NCBI RefSeq assembly: GCF_900182815.1
Contig: NZ_FXUA01000011.1
Coordinates: forward strand, 28,881 to 92,880
Direction: 5' to 3'
Origin: Algoriphagus winogradskyi
GTDB lineage: Bacteria > Bacteroidota > Bacteroidia > Cytophagales > Cyclobacteriaceae
Length of the DNA: 64,000 bases
In this document: positions 25,363 to 34,207 of the stretch, piece after piece
Position numbering within the stretch: position 1 is the first letter of the stretch
Layout of the letters: every line of letters begins with the position of its first letter
Notes under the pieces: model-generated
The model's database searches: none
The model's input: only the letters and a program-made list of their open reading frames with translations
What the model was told of the DNA's origin: nothing
Position numbers and translations under genes: made by a program

Positions 25363-26060
25363 GGTATTTTCAGGTTAAAATATTTAATGAGACTAAAAGG
25401 GTATACATACCGGGGGAGCAAAATATTTTGGGTTATATGTACCTAGATGGAAAGCCAAGTAGTGGTAAAGCGCCAGTTCAAAAAGTTACAAGTAATTCTT
25501 CATTGAAGAATTTTTATTCTGCATCTCCGGATATGGGTAGTAGGAAAATAGTGTCAACAAGAGTAATGGAGCTACTTGAAAAATATAGAACTGGTAATTT
25601 TATTTATTTAAGTTGTGCTATAATGAAAGGCTCTGAAATCATTGATTCATTTTGGATAACAGATGTGATCCATTTTGATGATCAGCAAGTTGATTTCGAA
25701 AAATCCAAGTTCGAACTTTACGAAAGCTGGGTAGAAAAGCAAGTAGAGGGTAGGGCTTTAGAATTTGGGCGTAAGCTTAATACGATTACTTTTCAGAATC
25801 TTGAAGAATTGGAGAAATATGAAAAGAATCTTAGTCACTTGAGTTACATTATTACAAGAAACCTCGTTTTAAAAAGTACGTGCAAGTTTCATCTTTTATT
25901 TCTTAGGAGCTTCGGAATTTTTGATTTCATAGTCTCAGAAGAATTAAAGAATGAGCTACAAAAGCAAATACTAGATAAGGGTATTGAATTCAAGCCATTA
26001 GAACTGTCCGATAACGAGTGGTATGGCCCCAATGGCATTCGGAAACTATATTATAAATAG
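25353..26060 (+). CDS. Imm11-like immunity protein (DUF1629-like), copy 1
   Basis: A 235-residue cytoplasmic protein. Its C-terminal third, FIVSEELKNELQKQ followed by GIEFKPLEL, fits the Imm11/DUF1629 pattern, in which this segment closes the domain. The middle part has a WITDVIHFDDQQVDF block shared with the second copy. Imm11 proteins neutralise nuclease or deaminase tips of polymorphic toxins. The start overlaps the preceding small frame by 10 nt. A near-identical short flank (GAATCCAGCCCAGAG) follows this gene and its paralogue, showing that the duplication unit included the 3' flank. Confidence 0.7.
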   Translation: MGLRYFQVKIFNETKRVYIPGEQNILGYMYLDGKPSSGKAPVQKVTSNSSLKNFYSASPDMGSRKIVSTRVMELLEKYRTGNFIYLSCAIMKGSEIIDSFWITDVIHFDDQQVDFEKSKFELYESWVEKQVEGRALEFGRKLNTITFQNLEELEKYEKNLSHLSYIITRNLVLKSTCKFHLLFLRSFGIFDFIVSEELKNELQKQILDKGIEFKPLELSDNEWYGPNGIRKLYYK

Positions 26061-26120
26061 TAAACTGAATCCAGCCCAGAGCAATAATCCGACAGTTAAA
26101 ATCAACAATCTGGATTTCTA

Positions 26121-26840
26121 ATGAAATATTACGAAGTACATGTCATAGACAATGTCGCAAAAATCAAATATGATTCTGGTTTTGATGAACAAGACCTGAT
26201 AATGGGGGCTCAAATACCGGAAGTGGAGGATTTGTCTAATCACAAGATCCATATCCAAGTAGTGTCTGCTAGAGGAAAACTACTGGATATTTATAAACCT
26301 TCTTCAAATCTATCGATGAGGGTTATATTGTCCGATCAGGCAAAATTGCTTTTAGAATCCTACAGAAAAGGAAATATCCGGTTTTATCCCTGTCCGGTAT
26401 TGCGTGGAAAAGAGAAGGTGTTAGGCTACTGGATCACGGATGTAGTGATTTTTGATGATGAATGGGTGGACATTCCCAGATCTACTTTCTTATTTAAAAA
26501 GCGAAAATTAATCGGTTCAGAAGATGAAACACCAAGAAAATATGAGAAAACCGAGCAAATCATTCAATTCAATGATTTGTTTGAACTCAAAGAATTTAGG
26601 GAAAAGGAAATGTGGTATATGGATGAACTAAGGCATTATAGGATTTTAATTAAGGAGGGTTGCCCACACCATATTTTGGCCATCTATACCACTGGTCCCA
26701 AGTGTTTAATCGTTTCCGAAGAATTAAAAAATGAACTTCAAAAACAAAAAATGGATAAAGGATTAGAATTCAAGCCACTGGAAATCTCTGGCCCAGAGTG
26801 GTATGGCCCCAATGGCCTTCGAAATCAGTATTATAAATAA
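26121..26840 (+). CDS. Imm11-like immunity protein (DUF1629-like), copy 2
   Basis: A 239-residue paralogue of the preceding gene: YWITDVVIFDDEWVD, IVSEELKNELQKQKMDKG and EWYGPNGLRNQYYK align directly with it, while the N-terminal third is more diverged. Two diverged copies side by side suggest selection for broader specificity against variant toxins. It is separated from copy 1 by 60 bp and from the next gene by 60 bp, so the three probably form one transcript. Confidence 0.7.
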   Translation: MKYYEVHVIDNVAKIKYDSGFDEQDLIMGAQIPEVEDLSNHKIHIQVVSARGKLLDIYKPSSNLSMRVILSDQAKLLLESYRKGNIRFYPCPVLRGKEKVLGYWITDVVIFDDEWVDIPRSTFLFKKRKLIGSEDETPRKYEKTEQIIQFNDLFELKEFREKEMWYMDELRHYRILIKEGCPHHILAIYTTGPKCLIVSEELKNELQKQKMDKGLEFKPLEISGPEWYGPNGLRNQYYK

Positions 26841-26900
26841 ACAGAATCCAGCCCAGAGTTAATCTGAGCTGGCTATTCATTTGAAGTTAATTTTAATCCG

Positions 26901-27383
26901 ATGAAACAAACTAACATGCCTAGTCTTGAAGAATGGGTAGATTCTGAGCCAGAACTGAATAAGAAAACAACTGAATTATTCGAATCTGACTTGCCCATCG
27001 AAGACCAAGCTCGGAAAGCTCTTGACTACCTCTGCGAGACTTACGATTTGCCGCAAACTCCGCTGGAAGTCCAGGGTAAGGAATCGGAAAATGATTTATA
27101 TTATTATCCGATTTCGATGTTTGAGCAGATCGCCCAGCTTCTTTTTGTAGACCCCGAAAATAACGATCCTCGGTATCTGGTGATTAATTCAGCATATTTG
27201 ATCAAGCACAAACTGGCTATCGATATGACCCAAGAACTGGAAGAATTTTTAGGAAAAAATGAACTCCAAGGTTTGGGCTATCGAGGGGAAGATATTCTGA
27301 CAGCCGAATTGCTTCCAGTTCAAATGGGGGAAAGCTGGTCTGAATTGGGATGCAGATTCTTTATTAAAGGCGACATCAGCTAA
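26901..27383 (+). CDS. Unknown small acidic protein of the island
   Basis: A 160-residue acidic cytoplasmic protein without signal peptide or membrane segment; no family is recognised. Acidic N-terminus (MPSLEEWVDSEPELNKK), a central YYYPISMFEQIAQLLF helix and a short C-terminal beta part (ELGCRFFIKGDIS). Its position as third gene after two Imm11-like genes suggests a further immunity protein; this is inference from context. The 210 bp between it and the intact tesA copy hold no feature I can support. Confidence 0.6.
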   Translation: MKQTNMPSLEEWVDSEPELNKKTTELFESDLPIEDQARKALDYLCETYDLPQTPLEVQGKESENDLYYYPISMFEQIAQLLFVDPENNDPRYLVINSAYLIKHKLAIDMTQELEEFLGKNELQGLGYRGEDILTAELLPVQMGESWSELGCRFFIKGDIS

Positions 27384-27593
27384 TGTATGATTGCATTCTT
27401 ACTAAGTAACCCAATTTTGTAACCTCTTCAAGGTAGAGATCGCTGACGATGGAATTTTGTCTGTAGGCTTTTGAAGATTATTTCACCTTTTATAAACCCA
27501 AATTCCATTTACCGACTCAAATTTGCATTCTTTTCAAAAATGTTATACTCCTTAATAAGGTAAACCTTCACAAAAAGGGTCTTGGATTGAATA

Positions 27594-28283
27594 TTACAAA
27601 GTTTGTTCTATATAAGGCCAGATGGTTTCAAATACAATCTTATGACCTTCCTCAGTTGGGTGAATGCCATCAGGCAGATTTAATTCCGGGATTCCTCCTA
27701 CGTCTTCCAAGAGAAAAGGAATAAGGGTAACATCCTTCTCTTCTGCTACTGCAGGGTACATGTTGGTAAACTCAGTTGCATAATCCTGCCCCATATTTGG
27801 TGGAATCTGCATACCTGCCAAAATGATTTTAGTATCAGGGAATTTTGATCTGACTTTATCAATGATTTTAAGCAAGTTGCTTTTGGTTTCGGTGAGTTTT
27901 ATTCCTCTCAAACCATCATTTCCGCCAAGTTCCAGAATAAAGATATCCGGTTTATCTTCCAGAAACCAATCCAATCTGCTCAATCCGCCAGCAGTAGTTT
28001 CACCGGAAAGTCCTCCGTTGATCACTCTATATTTCAGTCCCAAGCTATCAATTCTTTGCTGGGTCAATCCTGCAAAACCATCTTCAGGATCTATCCCGTA
28101 GGCGGCAGTCAGACTATTGCCAAAGAATAGGATGATTTTTTCATCTGATTTCGTCTCCGTAGCTGCTTCTGTAGTGACTTCCGTTTGGGTGGTTTCTACT
28201 TTTTTCTCAGAACAAGAGAAAACCGACAATCCAAGTAAAAGTATTGCGGTAAAATAGAAAGAGCGGTGTAAATTGAATCGCAT
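27594..28283 (-). CDS. tesA: TesA-type SGNH esterase/lysophospholipase lipoprotein
   Basis: A 229-residue SGNH hydrolase. It has a lipoprotein leader (LSVFSCSEKK, Cys24) and a Thr/Glu-rich linker before the catalytic domain. The nucleophile is in FFGNSLTAAYG (Ser of the GNSL variant of GDSL), oxyanion Gly and Asn are in INGGLSGETTAGG and ELGGNDGLRG, and the Asp/His dyad is in PDGIHPTEEGH. TesA enzymes hydrolyse acyl esters and thioesters in the periplasm. The divergent ybbA/ybbP pair is the classical neighbour of tesA, so this is the native locus and the fragment at 24354 the derived one. Confidence 0.92.
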   Translation of the reverse strand: MRFNLHRSFYFTAILLLGLSVFSCSEKKVETTQTEVTTEAATETKSDEKIILFFGNSLTAAYGIDPEDGFAGLTQQRIDSLGLKYRVINGGLSGETTAGGLSRLDWFLEDKPDIFILELGGNDGLRGIKLTETKSNLLKIIDKVRSKFPDTKIILAGMQIPPNMGQDYATEFTNMYPAVAEEKDVTLIPFLLEDVGGIPELNLPDGIHPTEEGHKIVFETIWPYIEQTL

Positions 28284-28488
28284 AGAAATCTGAATTGTGA
28301 ATGGTAAAACTATATACCCAAAAGGATTTTAAGGGTAAAAGGTTCGATAAAGATTATAAACAAGACTTAAAATACCATCATTGTAAAGTTATTTGTCGAT
28401 TTGTGGTTGGATTGTTAACTTCCACAAACTATATAGAGCAATTGCCGTTAAGCTTTTACTCAACAGCTTTCCCACCCAAGTACAGCAC

Positions 28489-29166
28489 ATGAATATTTTA
28501 TCAGTTTCAAACCTGAGTAAGGTTTATACAAGTGGCAGCAGAAAACTGACTGTCCTAGACGAGGTTACTTTTGACATTAAATCCGGTGAAATCATTTCCA
28601 TTGTAGGTCCTTCAGGAAGTGGCAAAACCACTTTACTTGGACTTTGCGCCGGTTTGGACTCTGGATCCACGGGAAGTGTGGTACTTGATGGTAATTCTCT
28701 GGAGAAGCTTTCTGAGGATCAGCGCGCAGCAGTGAGAAACCAAAGTGTAGGTTTTATTTTTCAAAATTTCCAGCTTCTGCCAACCTTGACCGCACTGGAA
28801 AATGTGATGGTTCCGTTGGAATTGAAAAAGAGAAAAGACGCCAGAAAGAAAGCCCAAGAACTTCTTGATAAAGTAGGTTTGGGAGATCGAGCGACGCATT
28901 ATCCTACGCAGCTTTCAGGCGGAGAGCAGCAGCGGGTTTCTATCGCCAGAGCTTTTGCCAATGAGCCAAAGATCCTTTTTGCCGATGAGCCGACAGGAAA
29001 TTTGGATACAGAGACTGGAGAGATGATCGAGAAACTGATTTTCGACCTAAATAAGGAAGAGGGGACTACGCTTGTTTTGGTGACGCACGATTTGGAACTG
29101 GCGGCCAAAACGCAAAGAATCATTCATATTAAGGGCGGTAAAATACAGGAGGGTGCAGATGCCTGA
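28489..29166 (+). CDS. ybbA: YbbA/LolD-type ABC transporter ATPase
   Basis: A 225-residue ATP-binding subunit: Walker A GPSGSGKTT, Q-loop GFIFQNFQLLP, signature LSGGEQQR, Walker B ILFADEPTGNLD, switch VTHDLEL. This is the MacB/LolD/YbbA subclass that works with a large FtsX-like permease. I chose the ATG at 28489; an in-frame upstream extension of 32 residues has no homology character. The permease gene overlaps its 3' end. The ybbA-ybbP-tesA grouping is widespread and suggests extraction or export of lipid or lipoprotein-like material, but the substrate is unknown. Confidence 0.93.
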   Translation: MNILSVSNLSKVYTSGSRKLTVLDEVTFDIKSGEIISIVGPSGSGKTTLLGLCAGLDSGSTGSVVLDGNSLEKLSEDQRAAVRNQSVGFIFQNFQLLPTLTALENVMVPLELKKRKDARKKAQELLDKVGLGDRATHYPTQLSGGEQQRVSIARAFANEPKILFADEPTGNLDTETGEMIEKLIFDLNKEEGTTLVLVTHDLELAAKTQRIIHIKGGKIQEGADA

Positions 29167-31681
29167 TTTCGGATGGATTATTAAGATGGCATTTCGGGAT
29201 TTCCGGAAAAACATCTCTCGACTTTTACTATTTGTTTCCTCCATTGTCGTGGGTATTGCTGCTTTGGTAGCAATCAGTTCCTTTGGAGAAAATCTCACTG
29301 CAGATATTAATAATCAGGCCAAAGAGCTTCTGGGAGCTGATTTGGTGCTTGAAAACAACAAGCCAATTGGTGAGCAGGCGATTGACAGTGCTGCTATACA
29401 AATGGCTTCAGAGGTCAATTTTGCGAGTATGGTTGCCTTTCCTGAGACCGGCGCAAGCCGTTTGACTCAGGTTCGTGCACTGGAAGGTGCGTATCCGTTT
29501 TATGGATTTTTAGAAACCATTCCTGCTTCTGGAGATGCTGATTTCCGCTCAGGCGGGAAAAAAGCATTGGTAGAAAAGACGCTGATGGCTCAGTTCAACG
29601 CGGAAGTTGGAGATCAGATCAAAGTAGGAGAGGTTCTTTTCACAGTTGTTGGAGAGTTGCAAAGTGTTCCTGGGCAGACAGGAATTACCGCTTCTGTCGC
29701 ACCAGCAGTTTATATTCCTAAAGCTTATTTGGAAGAAACTGGCTTGGTGCAATACGGAAGCCGAGTGAATTACAGTCGCTACTTTCAGTTTGAATTAGGC
29801 ACGGATGTAGAAGCTTTGATCAAGCCTTATGAAGATGTATGGGAAGAAGATCGGGTAGATGCAGACACGGTGGAGGATAGAAAGAGATCTACTGGTCGTT
29901 CATTTGAAAACCTTTCTAACTTCCTAAGTTTGGTAGCCTTTATTGCACTTCTTCTTGGTTGTGTTGGTGTGGCAAGTGCTGTGAATGTATTTGTGAAGGA
30001 AAAGCTGAGTTCAGTGGCTGTTTTACGCTGTTTGGGTGTTTCATCTAGAGATGTCTTACTTATTTATTTGACTGAGATCATGATCATGGGATTGGTCGGA
30101 GCTATTCTTGGAGCTTTCTTTGGAACCTTACTTCAGTTTGTGCTTCCAGCTGTTTTTGCAGATTTCCTTCCTGTTGAAGTTTCCTTTGGCATCTCTTGGT
30201 TGTCAGTTGGCTTTGGAATAATCACAGGTTTATTTGTGTCCATATTATTTGCCTTATTGCCTTTGCTGAAAGTGAGAAATGTGTCTCCAATGGCCACGTT
30301 GCGTCCAGAAACTGGTGATTCTACTTTGCTGAAAGATCCACTTCGTTGGTTAGTAATCGTAGGAATTCTAGGGTTTATCTGGGGTTTTAGTTTCTATTTA
30401 TTGGGTAGGGTGGACTTTGCTTTTGGATTTACCGCATTCGTGGTTTTTGCCTTTGGTATTTTGTGGGCTGTGGCTCAGTTCATCATTTGGGCTGTTAGAA
30501 AGTTTTTGCCGATCTCTTTTACCTACACCTTGCGTCAATCTTTGGCGAATTTGTACAGACCAAACAATCAAACAGTTTCCTTGATTGCTACTATTGGGCT
30601 AGGAACTGCGATGATTTCCACGCTCTTTTTTCTTCAAAATCAATTGCTGGAAGAGGCAAAATTTGCAGATAAGGAAGATCAGCCGAACATGCTGATGTTT
30701 GATATTCAAACGGCTCAGCTGCAGGATGTAAAAGACAAAATATTATCCCGTGATCTGCCAATTATGCAGGAAGTTCCTATCGTGACCATGAATCTGAATG
30801 AGATAAATGGCATTGACAAAAAGGATAACGAAGAGCTTCCTGATGAAGAGGACTATTCTAGATGGTTATATAATAGAGAGTTTCGTGTTACTTACCGAGA
30901 TTCGCTTATTTCTTCGGAGACATTAACCGATGGAGAGTTAATCCCAATGGGTGCAAGGGGAGACAGTGTTTTCGTTTCTTTTGAAAAAGGTTTTGCCGAA
31001 GGCAATGGAATGAAAATAGGAGATGAAGTGGAGTTCAATGTGCAGGGGCGCCCTATCAAAACCTTTATAGGAAGTCTAAGAGATGTAAAATTCAATCAAG
31101 TCTCCACCAATTTCTTGGTGTTATTCCCTGAGGGAGTTTTGGATCAGGCGCCGAAATTCCATGTGTTGATCACCAAAACCAAGAATGACAGAGAAGCAGC
31201 AAATGTGCAGGCTGAGATCGTACGTGAATTTCCAAATATCTCTATTATCAATCTAGGGGCAATTGTAGCGACGCTGGAAGAAATTTTAGGAAAAATTAGC
31301 TTTGTGATTCAGTTTATGGCGTTTTTCAGTATTGCTACTGGAATATTGGTATTGATCAGCTCCCTGATAATCAGTAAATATCAGCGGATGCGGGAGAGTA
31401 TTCTGCTTAGAACTTTGGGCGCCAGCTCGGCAATCGTAAGTAAGATCAATACATTAGAATACTTCTTTTTGGGGAGTTTAGCGTCGCTGTCAGGGATTAT
31501 TTTGTCCTTCGGAGCCACTTGGCTATTGAGTGAGTTTGTATTCAACATCCCATTCCGAGGAGCTTGGTTAGAAGCTTTGGTGCTTTACTTATCCATTACT
31601 GGTTTGACGATAGTCCTAGGATGGCTCAATGGAAGGAAGATCATCAATCAGCCTCCTATGGAGATATTGAGGGGGAGTTGA
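29159..31681 (+). CDS. ybbP: YbbP-type ABC permease with two FtsX domains
   Basis: An ~840-residue permease with two MacB/FtsX units: an N-terminal helix with periplasmic domain (residues 20-250), a three-helix FtsX block (about 250-365), further helices (380-450), a second periplasmic domain (about 490-690) and a last FtsX block (700-830). The arrangement is that of YbbP/LolCE-fused proteins. I prefer the ATG at 29159, which has an AGGAGGG ribosome-binding site 6 bp upstream, over the GTG at 29153. It overlaps ybbA by 8 nt. Confidence 0.92.
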   Translation: MPDFGWIIKMAFRDFRKNISRLLLFVSSIVVGIAALVAISSFGENLTADINNQAKELLGADLVLENNKPIGEQAIDSAAIQMASEVNFASMVAFPETGASRLTQVRALEGAYPFYGFLETIPASGDADFRSGGKKALVEKTLMAQFNAEVGDQIKVGEVLFTVVGELQSVPGQTGITASVAPAVYIPKAYLEETGLVQYGSRVNYSRYFQFELGTDVEALIKPYEDVWEEDRVDADTVEDRKRSTGRSFENLSNFLSLVAFIALLLGCVGVASAVNVFVKEKLSSVAVLRCLGVSSRDVLLIYLTEIMIMGLVGAILGAFFGTLLQFVLPAVFADFLPVEVSFGISWLSVGFGIITGLFVSILFALLPLLKVRNVSPMATLRPETGDSTLLKDPLRWLVIVGILGFIWGFSFYLLGRVDFAFGFTAFVVFAFGILWAVAQFIIWAVRKFLPISFTYTLRQSLANLYRPNNQTVSLIATIGLGTAMISTLFFLQNQLLEEAKFADKEDQPNMLMFDIQTAQLQDVKDKILSRDLPIMQEVPIVTMNLNEINGIDKKDNEELPDEEDYSRWLYNREFRVTYRDSLISSETLTDGELIPMGARGDSVFVSFEKGFAEGNGMKIGDEVEFNVQGRPIKTFIGSLRDVKFNQVSTNFLVLFPEGVLDQAPKFHVLITKTKNDREAANVQAEIVREFPNISIINLGAIVATLEEILGKISFVIQFMAFFSIATGILVLISSLIISKYQRMRESILLRTLGASSAIVSKINTLEYFFLGSLASLSGIILSFGATWLLSEFVFNIPFRGAWLEALVLYLSITGLTIVLGWLNGRKIINQPPMEILRGS

Positions 31682-31729
31682 AATTTGAAATTAGAAATCT
31701 GTATTAATAAAATATAGGGCTTATCAGAA

Positions 31730-32107
31730 ATGGTGACAGAAAACTCGGCTATTCGCTTATTTTTTGGGGTTTTAATTCTGGCTTTGGGGATTTGGTTAGA
31801 AAAAAGAAGAGATAAAAAAACTAGAAAGTGGTACCATGGGGGGGATATAGACCTTCAGTACAAGTGGGGGATTTGGGCTATAATTGGTTGTGGGCAAATT
31901 TTAATGTGGCAAGGAATAATGATTCTTCTCAAGATTAATTGGGTTCCAATAATAGGAGTTTATGCCCTATTCACAGGATGCTATTATTTGTTTCATTCTT
32001 GGGGAGCTTATAATGAAGCCTCTTGGTATAATAGGGTTATAAGAAATAGAGGTTATTCAATAGGCCTGTTGCTGTTTGGGGTTCTTCTAATTTTTTTAGG
32101 ATGGTAA
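31730..32107 (+). CDS. Unknown four-helix membrane protein
   Basis: A 125-residue protein with four hydrophobic segments (about residues 8-22, 45-63, 70-88 and 108-125) and a basic first loop (EKRRDKKTRKWYHGG). It is Trp-rich. No family recognised. It starts 48 bp after ybbP and ends before a GAAA-loop terminator, so it may be the last cistron of the ybbAP transcript. Confidence 0.6.
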   Translation: MVTENSAIRLFFGVLILALGIWLEKRRDKKTRKWYHGGDIDLQYKWGIWAIIGCGQILMWQGIMILLKINWVPIIGVYALFTGCYYLFHSWGAYNEASWYNRVIRNRGYSIGLLLFGVLLIFLGW

Positions 32108-32151
32108 CTAACGAAAATTTGTAAGTTCTTTAATTAGAAATGTAAAGTTTG

Positions 32152-32179
32152 AAAGGCTCGCAGAAATGTGGGCCTTTTT
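32152..32179 (+). terminator. Intrinsic terminator with GAAA tetraloop
   Basis: An 11-bp stem, AAAGGCTCGCA (32152-32162) with TGTGGGCCTTT (32167-32177) including two G-T pairs, closed by GAAA and followed by T. It ends the transcript of the 31730 gene. Confidence 0.85.
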
Positions 32180-32182
32180 CTA

Positions 32183-32410
32183 TTAATAATGATGTCTGCA
32201 CTGAGCGATTTCTAATGCCCTATTTTTGACTCGGTATACGAGTCGATGTTCTAGGTCAATTCTTCGTAACCAAGTTTCAGCTAAATCATGTTTGAGTGGC
32301 TCAGGTTTTCCGATTCCCTCAAAAGGAGTTCGCTGACATTCCTTTATCAGTTTATTGATTTTTCTTAAAAACTTTATGTCAGCCTCGGTCCAATATTGAT
32401 AGTCTTCCAA
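32183..32410 (-). pseudogene. YoeB-type toxin, N-terminally frameshifted, no antitoxin
   Basis: The frame encodes EDYQYWTEADIKFLRKINKL, RTPFEGIGKPEPLKH, WLRRIDLEHRLVYRV and ends CRHHY, the body of the YoeB/Txe ribosome-dependent mRNA endonuclease with catalytic Glu/Arg/His region. It has only a TTG as start and lacks the first ~10 residues of the family. These are found in the -1 frame just upstream: KIHFFYRKDW (32436-32407), so one lost G in the GG at 32407-32408 explains the break. No YefM-type antitoxin gene is next to it: the next gene upstream is divergent. Probably a dead, orphan toxin. Confidence 0.75.
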
Positions 32411-32498
32411 TCCTTTCTATAAAAAAAATGAATTTTTGATTTTGAATGATTATTTTCAAGTGTCAAATGATTTTTCAAACTCTTAAAATAAACTTGAT

Positions 32499-32957
32499 AT
32501 GCAGGCTTATATTAATTTTTTGGTTGAGGATATCGTGGCGGCACATCGCCCACAGGATTATTATTCAAAATCCAGTAAGAATTCAGAAGATGAGGATTTG
32601 GAGGAGTCTCTTCGAGATTCTGAAATGTTTGTAAGTCAGGAAAAAAGGACTGGCTTTGAAGGCTACTGTGGGCTAAAGCGGGAAAGCTTTCCTCCAAAAG
32701 AACAGCTTTCTGAAGATCAATTGATTCAGGTGACTACTGCTTTCGTTTCGATGATGAACTCCTGGAATTTGGAAGTAGCCTTTCCGGACGATCTACCGCA
32801 GCCACGACGATATGAGCTACTGATGGATATCTTAGTGGGGCCGGTGATGATTTTCAAGCATGGAATCTATTGCTTTGATTTTTGTACTGGCAACCCTGAA
32901 GGCTGTGAGTTAGGTGAATACTGCCCTTGTTTGAAGAGTGAATATTATACTCCTTGA
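32499..32957 (+). CDS. Unknown protein with Cys-rich C-terminus
   Basis: A 152-residue cytoplasmic protein, not recognised. The N-terminal half is acidic and Ser-rich (SKSSKNSEDEDLEESLRD). The C-terminal 30 residues hold five Cys (CFDFCTG, GCELGEYCPC), spaced in a way that could bind zinc or an iron-sulfur cluster. No export signal. It lies alone between the YoeB remnant and a DUF4143 ATPase. Confidence 0.6.
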   Translation: MQAYINFLVEDIVAAHRPQDYYSKSSKNSEDEDLEESLRDSEMFVSQEKRTGFEGYCGLKRESFPPKEQLSEDQLIQVTTAFVSMMNSWNLEVAFPDDLPQPRRYELLMDILVGPVMIFKHGIYCFDFCTGNPEGCELGEYCPCLKSEYYTP

Positions 32958-33005
32958 ATAGAAAAGCAATAGACTTCCTTTAAAGATATGGATATCCAGT
33001 AATTT

Positions 33006-34199
33006 CTATTTTTCTGCAGTGCTTATCATCCCCAGAAATTCGATCAGCCCTACAGCCTCAATATCTCCTCTCATCGGGAATCTGTCAGCACCAGAATAAA
33101 CCACATATTTTTTGGTAAAACCTATGTCCTCACAGGCTCTATGAAAACCTGATCTGATGGTCGGCGCACTCGATTTTTTTATTTCTATTCCCCATACTTC
33201 ATTTGTCCCAAACTCAAGAACTAGGTCAATTTCTGCCTGATTACTTGAGCGATAATAACTTGCTGACCAGTCAGTGGGTAATTGGTTCAGGATATTTTCC
33301 ATCACAAACCCTTCCCAGCTTGCCCCGACGGCTGGATGTCCTAGCAGCTGATCGAAAGAAGAAACGTTCAGTAGACTATGTAATAATCCTGTGTCCCGAA
33401 TATATACTTTTGGGGTTTTTACCAATCGCTTTTTTGTGTTGCCAGACCAAGGATGTAACTGCCTCACCATGAAGAAATCCTGAAGAATGTCCAGATAATT
33501 TCGGGCAGTGGTGTGACTTACCTCCAGACTTTTTGCAATCTCTGTCATTACCGCTTGCTGTCCGTGATAATGTGCAAGCATGGACCAAAAGCGTTTCATT
33601 CGAGTGGCTGGAACTTGTGGGCCAAAGAGCGGTATATCCTTTTCTACATAAGTGGAAATAAAGTCTCGTCGCCAGTTTTGACTTTGGATTTCTGAGTCAG
33701 CTAGATAGCTGTCAGGGAAACCACCTCGAAACCATAATTTCTCCAAGTTAAAACCCAGAGGATCGTTCAGGTTAAGTTCATTGGCAGAAAAGGGATTGAG
33801 CTCCAAGTACCGAATTCGTCCTGCAAGAGATTCAGAAGATTGTTGTAAAAGATCTCGTGAGGCAGAGCCTAGCAGAAGAAAATGACCCGCACGCTCTCCG
33901 TTCCGCTTGCGCAAATCCACCAAAGCCCTAATAACTGGGAAGAGTTCTGGTTTTCTTTGCACCTCGTCGATTACCAAAAGCTGACTTTCAAAGCGTCTTA
34001 AATAGCTTTCTGCATCATCGAGTTTCGCCAAATCAGAATTCAGCTCCAAATCCAAATAATGGATAGGTTTGTCCAAAGCAGTCTTTACCAAGTCTAAAGC
34101 TAGAGTAGTTTTTCCTACCTGCCTTGGGCCTAGAATAACCACTACAGGCATATTTTTCAGGCTGTCAATAAGCTTTTCTTCAAGTATTCTTTGGATCAT
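33006..34199 (-). CDS. AAA_14/DUF4143 ATP-binding protein
   Basis: A 397-residue ATPase with an N-terminal AAA_14 domain (Walker A GPRQVGKTT at about 24-32, Walker B LLVIDEVQR) and a C-terminal DUF4143 domain (about 200-360, with TARNYLDILQDFFMVRQLHP and EIDLVLEFG, the latter resembling a PD-(D/E)XK-like strand: ExK in GIEIKKS). The family is abundant in Bacteroidota, often mobile and strain-variable, without a firm function. Directly upstream lie nested palindromes (34208-34285) that could be its operator. Confidence 0.88.
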   Translation of the reverse strand: MIQRILEEKLIDSLKNMPVVVILGPRQVGKTTLALDLVKTALDKPIHYLDLELNSDLAKLDDAESYLRRFESQLLVIDEVQRKPELFPVIRALVDLRKRNGERAGHFLLLGSASRDLLQQSSESLAGRIRYLELNPFSANELNLNDPLGFNLEKLWFRGGFPDSYLADSEIQSQNWRRDFISTYVEKDIPLFGPQVPATRMKRFWSMLAHYHGQQAVMTEIAKSLEVSHTTARNYLDILQDFFMVRQLHPWSGNTKKRLVKTPKVYIRDTGLLHSLLNVSSFDQLLGHPAVGASWEGFVMENILNQLPTDWSASYYRSSNQAEIDLVLEFGTNEVWGIEIKKSSAPTIRSGFHRACEDIGFTKKYVVYSGADRFPMRGDIEAVGLIEFLGMISTAEK

Positions 34200-34207
34200 C
34201 TCCTTTA

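Noticed and set aside
24880..27593. The tesA island as a second integron cassette array
   Set aside because: I looked for R''/L'' and L'/R' arms after each island gene and found no inverted repeats of attC type; only a short direct repeat after the Imm11-like genes.
28393..28488. Upstream start for ybbA
   Set aside because: Adds 32 residues (MSICGWIVNF...) never seen before the first strand of this ATPase class; ATG 28489 is typical.
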